This document shows, one piece after another, positions 55,127 through 64,000 of a stretch of 64,000 nt of DNA. Position numbers and translations under genes: made by a program. The stretch is from Chondrus crispus. Its lineage: Eukaryota; Rhodophyta; Florideophyceae; Gigartinales; Gigartinaceae. Under the pieces are notes generated by a model. The model made no database searches. It was not told the origin of the DNA and saw only the letters and a program-made list of their open reading frames with translations. How positions within the stretch are numbered: the first letter of the stretch is position 1; each line of letters opens with the position of its first letter. Where the stretch lies: positions 186,001 through 250,000 of the forward strand of contig NW_005178983.1 of assembly GCF_000350225.1 (NCBI RefSeq), given 5' to 3'.

Positions 55127-58100
55127 TCATGATAGGAGGATGAGGCGTTCCTTAAAGCCAGTAAAGACAGTAGCAAACACCGGCCCCATCGAAGGGGACG
55201 ACGATAACCTGCCGGAGCTATAGTTTTCATATTTTGTATCCCTGTACACTTCTTTGACGTTTTCCCAGGCCATTTCCTCACCTGCGGCAGGTGCGGTAGC
55301 AGCTGCTGCACTTGCGACCCCTCGTAGAGCTGTCATTAACAACAAATATTGCCACCACAACCCCTGCAACCCCAAGGCACACCAACCCAATCGTACATCC
55401 AATATTACCTCCTTTCTGTTCCGAATCCTCGACACTCGCTGTCTGCAAGTCCGAAAGCTGTTGGCTCATCAGCATTCCGGTCCAAAGAATGTCTCTAATC
55501 CTTGGTCTTGAAGGGCGTATAAAATTCTTTGAGACATCACGTAGTCCACGTAGGACCCTGCTGCCAAATCCAGAGACGCCGGTTTCATGTATGCCACGAC
55601 AACACTGCAAATATCACAGATCCTCGATATAGCTCAGCTGCCTCCGCTGTTGCCGATGGCGATGGGCTGCCCGTTTTATTCACGTTTCCAAACTCGTCGG
55701 GCTGAACAATCGCCACCAGCGAAAACTGTCCACTGCAAACAGCTAGTCCATCCTCAACTCCGGTGACGTACCATTGCCTCGCTTTCGATTGCCTCGCTTT
55801 CGATTGCGTATTCGCGGCACTGAAATTGATAAACTTCTGCAACACCCTCCCCGTCAGCCCACAAGCATTCGTTATGTTCGGGCTGGCCATCTGAATTTGC
55901 ATCGACACCCTTTGATAATTTTTTGTGTGGTTGAGATCTCGCATGTCATGGACCAGGCCGTAATCCGCATACGGAAACAAGGGAACATACTCTTCGTTCG
56001 ACACCGGCAACCAGACTGCCACTCCCTCCGGCGTTCCTAGTATCTACGCTTCCGTAGATGATCCTGGGTCTTCTTCGTCAGTCCGTATCACAGGATTGGG
56101 AACGTCGACTTCAGATGACAGAGCAACGGGAGTCGGTGGGTCGGAAGATAAATCAGGCGAGTCGTCAACATCTGCAGGTCGGCTCGGAAAGACTGGTGAA
56201 GCCGAGATGGAAACCTGCGCTGCATCTGGTGATACACTCGGTCCTATTGGGTTGAAACTTGATGATGGAATAGATGTCCTCGTGAGTAGCATTGTGACCA
56301 TACTTAACATAGGTGTTGCTGTTATCGTGGGTAGTATGCTGTTGATACTGGAGGAAGGTCTCAATGTCTCTGTCGGTACGATTTCGGTTCCGCTTGGTAA
56401 AGGCGTAAGATTCCTGGTTGCAAGGGTTTCGAAAACACTTGAAGAAGGGATCGGTGTTTGAGTCGATAGGTTTTCATCGAAACTTGATGAAGGCGCTGGT
56501 TTTGGTGTTAGTGTTGGTATTAGTGTTGGGGTCCTGATCGGTGGGGCTTCATTAACACTTGATGAAGGAGTAGGCGTCCGTGTCGGCGAGAAGTCGTTCA
56601 CACTTGATAGGGGCGTTGGGGTCTCGGTCGGTACAATTGCAACAACACCTGATGACTGCAGTGGTGTCCCAGTTGATGGCAGTAGTGGGCTACCAGTAAA
56701 CAACGGTACCGGAGTCCAGCGCCAGTAGCAGGCTAAGCGCATCCATGACGTGCTTGAGACGCACGGCATCGCGCGTGCGGATCGCTGTGAGGTTGTACCG
56801 CTTGCTCTCGCCCAGTAGCAGATCCGTGAGCCGCACGAGGGTGTTGAGCCACGCCGCGTCTAGGACCTGCGAGTGGCGGCGCAGCGCAGCACCGTGTGCG
56901 GGGGGGCAATGTTTTGCTGCGTCGTGCAGCCGCGCTGCAGCGGCCACGCCCACCACGCCTCGCAGCGGCCGCGCCCGGCATGCGGATAGCAGCACGTGAT
57001 GCGCGCGCCGGGTCGGCAGCGAGACGGCGAAAGCAATGCGTCAGGGGGTGGGCCACGGAGCCGTGTAGAAGAAGATGGTGCGTGGGAGCGGAGGGCGTGG
57101 AGGTTCGAAATATTTGCAATGAGATCGACAAGGATCTGTGTGTGGGGACCTGATAATAGCGGGCGTCGGCGGGCGTGTTGCTACGCGGTGTAAACGCAGT
57201 GTGAAGGATCTTATGTTACTGTTCCCTACTTTAGGCTGCTGGGCTAGTGGAGTCCGTGATGCCTCCACAGCGCTGACAGTTGTCGACTGCCTTGGTGTCT
57301 CTGGTGGTTCTCATTGAGCAGAAGTAACACGGAGGCGCCGGGTGCCGAAGCCGCAGGTATAGAAATGTCAACGTTCGAAGGGCTTCCCGTGGCACCTCCA
57401 GGTGTCGAGCTCGAATCCGGATTGGGACTTGAAATCAAGCTTCTCCCCGGTACTAACGACGGTGTCGCCGACAGCACCACCTCTATGACCTTCGAAGTTG
57501 AGGAGCTCGGGCTTGTTTGTGAAATTGATTCCCCAGGTCTTCCTGACCCACGAGGTATCGCGCTGGTCGTCACCGTTTCTTCTAAAACTGTGACTGTGAC
57601 GGTAGGGCTGACAAATGGCGATGCGCTGGTTGGTGCTAATGATGCCAAATTGCTAGGTATCAGAGGGGTACCTAGACCATCCAGACCATCCAGGCCATCC
57701 GATTATTCACGGGAAGGTAGCAGATCATCGCTATATTCAACAGTCACACTAGGAGCTGTAATCCATGGCTCTGACGCAGAAGGAGACTCAAATACTCCCT
57801 CAAACCCATGCGGGCTGCGTTCTGGCATCACCTCAGGCAACACCGTCATTTCAAAAACTTCAGGACTAACATCATTCGTGAGCTCTGATGACGCTCCCGG
57901 GTGCGGTGATCTTAGTAACGCTACGCTGGCGAGGCTTCGCTGTCGGACTCACTGTGAGTGAAGGCCTAAAGCTGTTGCTTGGAGATAACGTCAGCAAAAG
58001 CATAGGAACGACCGGAGACACTTGTGTACGGTTGTGTTCCTGTTGCAATGATTGGACTCGGTATTGGTAGTGCCGTATCCACTACAAGCGGCGATGCCAA

Positions 58101-59945
58101 GCCCTCACTACAGAAAGGGGCCATGTCCGTCGGCTCGATCTCCGTAGGTTCATCAGACAGTGGCTTCTCATCTCGGCCGCCGCCGTTGTCCAAACTCGAG
58201 GCCTCAGCACTCGCTCCAGTGGATTCTTCGGCCTCTCCTTCTTCAGGACGAGGATTCCTGGACTGCTGAGGGCTTGCCTCCAACATACCTGGTAGGGATG
58301 CCATCATCAGTTCGGTTGTCGCCGAAGCATCCATTCCGCCATCCATAGACACAGCAGGACTGCCCATGCCTTCCGTATCTTTCGATTCAGCACCGCGCGA
58401 TGCTTCCACTTCGTCTATCGGAACGTCTATCGGAAACGGTAGTTCCGACGGTTGCGGTTCGAAAGAAGCGTCCAGACTGCTTACCCCACCAGGCATGCAT
58501 TATTGTGACACTCTCGGTTCCTTTGATGGTCGCCGACTTACTTCCATTCTTGGAGTCCCCTCTCCAATGATTTCTTCTCTGTCTCCATCAGATTCCGGTC
58601 TTCCGTTTCCCCTCGCCCCTGCAACTGAAGGCGAAACCACCACAACTGAACCTTGCGATATCTCCGGGAGTGCAATTGCCCCCCATTCCAAATGCAAAGC
58701 TTTCTGCATTCATGGAAGCCGACAGTGATATCGGACATTCTTTGGGTAGCAACGACGGCATGGGCGATTGCATGGGCGATGGCATGGACGATGCCACAGG
58801 CCCGAACACCCCCCCTGAAATCACCCCAGTTGAAGATGGAAACTCTTCAGAAGCAGCCGTTGTTGGTGTCTTCGAAACGGACACAGTCGAAAGAACCGAT
58901 GCCTCTACTACCGTTGAAGGTTTTGCTGAAACCATCACACCTCCACTCCAGACATTTTCCACCCCCGTCTCAACGGGCGCAGTAGTAATCGGCAAACCCA
59001 CTTGGGCTGTCCGAGATGTCATAGCTGAAGAATAATACCGGAATCCTCGATGGTGCGGGTTCCAAGAGCGATTCTGCAGACGGTGCGACACTCATGTCCA
59101 CCATTTCGATATCCAATTCAACAGAGGTGGCGGGAGGTTGCACTGCCGATGATGACGATGATCCAAGCGGTGATGGCGTAGCAGAAAAAAATCACGGGCA
59201 ACGCCGTGGGCATCACATTCCCAGGCAACAACTGTGACGGGGCTGGGCCTTCATCGGAAGTCTCAGGTTCAATTCCAGAAGCGGGATTGGCAACCGGAGA
59301 AATCAGCCGCACGGAGCGGAACGGTGCGGCCGAGATGAGGGGTACCAACATATTTCCCGAAGACGCTGCACTCACGGAAGGACCCGTAGCACTAGGCGAC
59401 AGCGTACACGAGATCAATGGCACGAAGATGCTCCTCGTCACCTGCGGGCTCACCGATACATGCGAGCCAGGAGATGTCGATGGAGTGGCGGAAATCAGGG
59501 GCAGCAGCATACTGCTCGAAGCTTGAGGACTGACAGAAGCACCAAACCCCGAAGAGACCGACGGCGTCTCTAAAGTAACCGCCAACAGAACACTTGCACT
59601 TGCCACCGCGCTTGCTGACGGCGAGCTGGTACCTGAGCTGATGGTGGCACTACCCACCGGTACCTGATTTGCGCTGATAGATGCAGAGCACTCACGCTTG
59701 GTACAGCGCTCTCACTCGGACTCGGCAGTGAAGATGTAACGATAGGCGGCAGCGCGGAATCATCACACACAAGAGGGTCTGCATCGATTCCATCATTAAT
59801 GACGCCTCTGATGTCGACACGTTAATTTGACAGGACCTGTACTACGTTGACGCGATCCTCGCACACAGTGCTAGCGGCGTCCGATTTTCTGACTGACAGC
59901 GGCCGAGCCATGAAACAGTAACAACCAAACCGAAAACATCCACAT
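55127..59945 (-). pseudogene. Ser/Thr/Pro-rich cell-surface protein, broken
   Basis: On the minus strand an ATG at 59945 opens MWMFSVWLLLFHGSAAVSQ, a good signal peptide. Up to about 56.05 kb the frames are low-complexity and Ser/Thr/Pro-rich, with loose repeats (PLISATPSTSPG near 59.4 kb; TPTPSSSVNE near 56.5 kb). From 56.04 to 55.6 kb comes a less biased ectodomain (VPLFPYADYGLVHDMRDLNH, NACGLTGRV), then a membrane segment near 55.35 kb (LVCLGVAGVVVAIFVV) and a short tail. This reads as a mucin-like type I membrane protein. It is interrupted by many stops and frame changes, including one in-frame stop at 56044-56046, and by an RsmG fragment near 56.7-57.0 kb. Joining these parts into one gene is inference; introns may explain some breaks. 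Plus-strand frames here are shadows. Confidence 0.4.
56697..57000 (-). pseudogene. rsmG: RsmG (GidB) methyltransferase N-terminal fragment
   Basis: A GC-rich minus-strand fragment with WLNTLVRLTDLLLGESKRYN, then LTAIRTRDAVRLKHVMDALS and LLLALD. This matches the start of RsmG, which makes m7G527 in bacterial-type 16S rRNA; in an alga it would act in the plastid. The upstream Ala/Arg-rich part (VLLSACRARPLRGVVGV) could be a transit peptide. Sequence stops at about 56697, just before the GSGGGFPG S-adenosylmethionine motif should appear, and joins Ser/Thr-rich sequence there. So it is a truncated, captured piece and cannot be a working enzyme. Confidence 0.7.
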
Positions 59946-60389
59946 ACGCCACCGCTTTACCCTCGTCGCAAACCCCTTCTTTCTTCCTACCGCATCCGTC
60001 TCCACAGCCGAGTGCTCTTCACCCATCTCGAAATACCGCTCCCGCCCCTCGTATCGAAACCTCACCTTTCCATCGTCCCCTCCGTGCATTCCAAACCCAT
60101 TCCCATCCCTATCATGCAGATAAAGCGCCATCCAGAACGCCTCCTCCCTCCCGCCTCACCGCTTCACAACCACCCGCCTATGTCCTCCAAATCTCTCCAC
60201 CCGGTGCATTGCCCAGCCTACTATCGTCCTCACGTTCACGTCCGCCTGCTCTGCGCGCTCGCTATACAGTCGCTTCCATTCATGCATCGCTTCACCACCT
60301 AAAGGAAGGACGCGTAGCCTTGCCAAACACACAGCGATCGACATGCGATCAACACACACATTCACGTCGGGTACGTTGCATGACGGCAT
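59871..60389 (-). other. open minus frame upstream of the surface-protein start, unknown
   Basis: One frame runs from 60389 to 59871 with a single TGA at 60156-60158 (between VVVKR and GGREEAFWM). It encodes a charged part (MHEWKRLYSERAEQADVNV, FRYEGRERYFEMGEEHSA) and runs into the signal-peptide-like segment at 59945. It may be the decayed N-terminal part of the same gene or a separate short gene. No family is recognised. Confidence 0.25.
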
Positions 60390-60504
60390 TTGCGGCTGTA
60401 CGCAAAGCTGAATGCCGGCAAGGCTGGTGAGATCAACGGTAGTAGATCAAATAGAGACTGGGTTTGCCACTTGTCGAGAAATCAAATCCACATCCCTTCC
60501 GTCA

Positions 60505-61874
60505 CTACTCGCCTGATTGGCCAGACGGTTGCACTTGATAAACTGTTCGCATGCGTTCATGATCTACGCTGTAATGGTGCAGCGGCACTTCAGGCCGTTC
60601 TGTGCCTTTCTCCGTAACAATTTGAACCAACCTGTCTCGCTTTCTGGAACTAGAACCATTCCTGACAGGCAGAAGTGTTCCGTCGTGACTGCAGCAATCT
60701 CTCTCGTATCTGCCCTGAAACTCACGAGCCAATTGTCTTGATTCTTGGCACCACTGATTGATGTCAGCTTCTAAAACTTGTTTGGCGTAGTCTGTTAGCT
60801 GATGGGTCAACACAGAGCGCTCTCTGTCGTTTTCGAGCACAAAGTTGTGCAGCTTCATTACTAAACAAATAAGGTTAGTGCTTTTGTTTGCAGAAAACTC
60901 CAACCCACCACGTAATATCCCCCATAGTTGGGGCAACTAGCATGCCAAATGCCTGCTCTACGTGCATGCGCAAGGAGGGTAGAAAAAAAATTAAATTTGT
61001 CTTGGTCAGTGTCAGCACGCGATTTCGAAAATGGCGTGATTATGTGCTCTGTGCAGGAGTACGCCTCGTCTCCTACAATGTAGTAACAAGTGCCGAGGAT
61101 GCCCTTGTCTCTTTCCGGTTTCAGTCCTGAAACAGAAAAAGCGAGAGAATCGAGTGTTGAACCTGTACAAATTGCAGAACAAAAACGAAAAATATAGTCA
61201 GAGTCAACAAGAGCTTGAACCGGGATCGCATAAAAACCTTTCTGACAATAGAACATAGCAGGGTTTTCTTGAGGTTCGGGCTTCTTAATTTTAACACAGA
61301 TTCCGTCTACCGCACTAACGCAACCCGAAAGCGGATTCACAGATTTCCTTGAAGCTTGAAAGCGCTTTGCAATGGATCGCAAACCTGCGCTACTAGTAGG
61401 AAACCCTTTCAAACGAAGCCGCGTCATCAGTGCCTCACACGTAGAATTGAATACTTCGTGCAAAGTACTTTCTGCCATTTGATAGGCAAGGACAAGGTCG
61501 AGGTAGCTTGCTCCGGCTAATATTCTTAAGGTGATTCCCAGCATAACTGCGGGAGGAACTGTACTCCTTCGATATTCTGTGGCCGCCTTGAATGGTTTGT
61601 CAATGAGATCTTGCACCTCGTTTAGCACCAGAGCAAATGCTGCTTCTGACATGCGGTATGACTTTCGAAACAGATCGGGGCCTAGTGCCCTCGTAATGTC
61701 GTCAAAGGACACTGTATGTCGAGATGGAAGGAGACGCTGAACATATGATTTGCGTCGGCGCTTTCCTGTGAACTTGGTCCTCATCCAATGGTACGCAGCC
61801 CCAGCCACGACGACAAACGAATCGGAGTCCGAAGATGTTCCTAATGTCGAAGAGCCTGGGGATCGTGTCGTCAT
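60505..61874 (-). pseudogene. PIF/Harbinger DDE transposase 3 (two frameshifts)
   Basis: Start at the ATG at 61874 (MTTRSPGSST). Order: FRKSYRMSEAAFALVLNEV, LRILAGASYLDLVLAYQMAE, first Asp in GCVSAVDGI, FYCQKGFYAIPVQALVDSDY, GSTLDSLAFSV, second Asp in GDEAY, then in a shifted frame LRMHVEQAFGMLVA with the catalytic Glu, and in a third frame GGLEFSANKSTN, CLVMKLHNFVLEND and a basic tail. The first frameshift lies in the A8 run (plus strand) at about 60985-60992, the second near 60935. The DDE residues are intact, so inactivation looks recent. It is the most complete of the three transposases and reads toward the Ser/Thr-rich gene remains. Confidence 0.92.
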
Positions 61875-62012
61875 GATGTGCTATGTGTGGACGCTTACTC
61901 AGCTTATAAGGGTCCATGGGATCATAGTGCAGGAGTGAGTGACAGTTGGTCGCTACAGCGAGCGCGGCGGGTCAGGTGTCAACTCTCCAAGATTAACATA
62001 CATTTCTAGTTG

Positions 62013-62037
62013 GCACTCTCCTCGTACAGGAGAGTGC
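62013..62037. repeat. palindrome, 10-bp arms, 5-nt loop
   Basis: GCACTCTCCT and AGGAGAGTGC around CGTAC, 140 bp outside transposase 3 and just before the LTR element at 62.2 kb. Confidence 0.85.
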
Positions 62038-62249
62038 ATTTTGTTTAGTGTACGTCGGGAAGGGCATTTAAGGACCCTACGGCAAGCCCAAAGTAAAGGG
62101 TTACCATTGACACGAAGACATCGACTCCCCCAAGGTTTACAGAAATTTCTGTTTATCCTGCAGGCAAGCTCTTGGAAATTGTATGTGTTCATTTCAGTGT
62201 GTTTATGTTCAATAAGACTCGTGCACGTGTGTACAATCAACAAAACATG

Positions 62250-64000
62250 GCAGATTTAGGCCAGGAAGAAGGTGGAGGAAATAGAGAGGTTCAAGGTCGA
62301 AGCGCTTAGTTCCAGCCGATCGCTCACCCGGTACTGCGCAGTTTTGATCCAAGGAAGGTCTCAGCTTTTTTGCGAGAGTACGCACGCTACAAGAACGAGG
62401 TAGAAGAGAAGAGCAAGGAAGTGCATTCAATGATGGCAGCCTCGTTCAAGGTATGCATAGAACGCTCCAGATTGGAGAACATGCACTTCCTAGGAAAATT
62501 TGATGATATCGCTCCGAATACTGGTGTCGATGAACTGACATCTGAAAATATAGAGCAATTCATAGAAAGCATTGTCACGCATGACGATGAAGCTGAAGTA
62601 GACCCAGCAGTGATAGAGGAGGCCTTGAAGGGAATCAAGGTGGCGATGACGATCGCTGATCCTCAGGCCCGAATGATGGAGTTCGTGAATGATTTTTTCG
62701 AGAGACTTGAGAGTGTTGGATATGTAGATTTCAGAGAAAGAAACCCGGAGAAGACAGTCAAGCTCATTCAATCAAGTTTGTTCCCATTTAATCTGAAGTC
62801 AGCCATGGCTCAGCACCTAGAATACCAAGAAGGGCTGAGGCGAAATGTTCGCACTTACCTAAAGATTCTACTGAAAGAAGCCACCGTCCAGAATAAGGCT
62901 AGAGAAAATTACCAGGCCACCGGAAGGGATAAGCGTCTAGCCGATAAAGCAGGAAAGGGTAAATATCCTTTAGTCGTCGTGAAGCACAAAGTCGGAAGCA
63001 CGGATTCGAAAGGACTTACCGGTACAAAGCAAGAACCGGAATGCCTCAACCCAGACTGTACCGGCAAACATAGAGTCAAGAACTGCCCAAACACATCAAA
63101 AGATCTAGCAAGGAAGCTGCTAAAAGATTTTTTGACGGACAACAGAAGGCAGCAAGGAAAATTGGCGGCGAAGGAACGAAGGATGATAGCACCCACTTTT
63201 TGGGAACATTCGCTGGTAAAGTACTATCTGTTATGTGCACAGACGTCGGATCGGATATAAATCTGATGTCAGGAGAAACCCTGATCGAGCTAATTCGAGC
63301 AAAGGCAGATATGACAGTCACGAAATTGGAGCGTCCGAGGAAGTATAAAATGGCTGCTTTAAAGGCCCAGGATGGCACGGAGGTCTACATTGAATGTGAT
63401 CGCAAAGTTGTGGTCAACACAGAGATTCAAATAAGGCACGCCAAGTGCCTCATGGTGCAGAACATGTCGTGGCTAGTTACTGCTCAAGATATAATTGAAC
63501 CCCTTATTGGTCGTCCAACTCTGGAAGCACTTGGCTTGGACATGAAAGACGTTCTAGAGGCTGCAGTGGATGGTTTCAATGGAGTTGTCGACGCAAGAAC
63601 GATGTTGGCAGGAGAAGATTATGAGAACGGAACTGTTGCCCGACTACTGGCTTCAGGCATATACAAGTCTGAACGAAATTCTTCTGGCATGTATCACTCT
63701 GACCGGGGATTTTCGGACGATGCAGAAGCAGAATACCGAGACGACTGGCTAGACCTCGGTATTGATACGGACATTGAAATGCGGGATGCCGTTCAGAACG
63801 CCATGGATAAGGCTAAGCAGAATGGGTTGTCAGAGGCTGGCGGAGAGCAGCTCAAATCATTACTGGCCAGATATCGGGACACACTCCGGATTCGCCTGGG
63901 GCCTGATCAACCGGCCAAGGTAGAGCCCACGAAGCGTACTCTAAAAGACGGAGCAGTACCATTCATGGCCAAACCAAGACGCTTCACGGCAGAGCAGAGA
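62250..64000 (+). mobile_element. LTR retrotransposon fossil D, gag-protease part, runs off the window
   Basis: Gag-like coding from about 62.35 kb with helical capsid-like sequence (MMEFVNDFFERLESVGYVDF, SLFPFNLKSAMAQHL), a Cys/His knuckle near 63.05 kb (CLNPDCTGKHRVKNC), then an aspartic-protease-like region near 63.2-63.6 kb (TDVGSDINLMSG; IIEPLIGRPTLEALGLD). It continues to RIRLGPDQPAKVEP and AVPFMAKPRRFTAEQR at the edge, which in Ty3/gypsy-like elements of oomycetes and fungi directly precedes reverse transcriptase. It belongs to a different family from fossils A-C. At least one break; the LTR was not identified with confidence. Its left neighbour is Harbinger transposase 3. Confidence 0.75.

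Larger units (their letters stand above)
53160..61874. mobile_element. candidate cargo-bearing Harbinger element 3
   Basis: SAP/Myb copy 3 (plus) at the left and transposase 3 (minus) at the right enclose a decayed Ser/Thr-rich surface-protein gene and an RsmG fragment. Same plan as elements 1 and 2. Termini were not identified, so the bounds are simply the outer ends of the two genes. Chance neighbouring insertions remain possible. Confidence 0.3.

Noticed and set aside
57314-57961. 215-codon plus-strand frame (MSRSNTEAPGAEAAG)
   Set aside because: The minus strand gives Ser/Thr-rich sequence consistent with its neighbours; the plus frame is compositional shadow.
61937-62245. Possible short LTR of fossil D (TGAGTGACAG ... 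CAATCAACA)
   Set aside because: It begins TG and ends CA and a TGG follows, but no second copy is in the window, so I could not support it.

Overview
The window is nuclear DNA of a eukaryote with compact, mostly intronless, GC-rich host genes set in AT-richer transposon debris. Host-type genes seen are an NB-ARC/WD40 STAND protein, an OGG1-type 8-oxoguanine glycosylase, an LSG1 ribosome-export GTPase relic and a piece of an RsmG methyltransferase. The mix (few introns, Ty3/gypsy with a chromodomain, PIF/Harbinger, Tc1 and Tigger elements) fits a florideophyte red alga such as Chondrus crispus. That is an inference from style, not proof.

Layout. 1-5 kb: STAND receptor with a tandem WD40 array. 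6.5-15.7 kb: a segment bounded by inverted copies of one 27-bp terminus. It holds a SAP plus Myb/SANT-like gene reading in from the left, a PIF/Harbinger transposase reading in from the right, and three host-like genes between them (membrane protein, OGG1, HEAT-like). 16.1-18.3 kb: a possible old DNA element with a Cys-cluster/AT-hook ORF. 18.4-20.4 kb: a nearly whole Tigger/pogo element with TA target sites. 20.45-37.2 kb: a Tc1-like element split by a large Ty3/gypsy fossil (21.58-36.87 kb). 37.6-39.2 kb: the 3' part of a LINE. 39.4-40.5 kb: another LTR of the same family. 40.5-46 kb: a second gypsy fossil on the minus strand, cut by that LTR. 48.3-52.8 kb and 53.2-61.9 kb: two more Harbinger transposase/SAP-Myb pairs, again convergent and again with host-gene remains between them (LSG1 relic; Ser/Thr-rich surface protein plus RsmG fragment). 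62.2-64 kb: start of a further LTR element that runs off the end.

The most interesting pattern is that all three SAP-Myb genes pair convergently with a Harbinger transposase and all three intervals contain host-gene sequence. For the first pair both genes lie inside inverted copies of the same terminus. I read this as a two-gene Harbinger family that may carry or trap host genes; independent neighbouring insertions remain the main alternative. A second pattern is a set of perfect or near-perfect palindromes with 1-16 nt loops, scattered in unrelated contexts, including one inside an LTR whose relative lacks it and one inside a decayed gene. They look like fold-back copying events. The ORF starts were checked by eye: several long open frames begin with GTG or TTG, and I moved starts to an ATG where one made sense.
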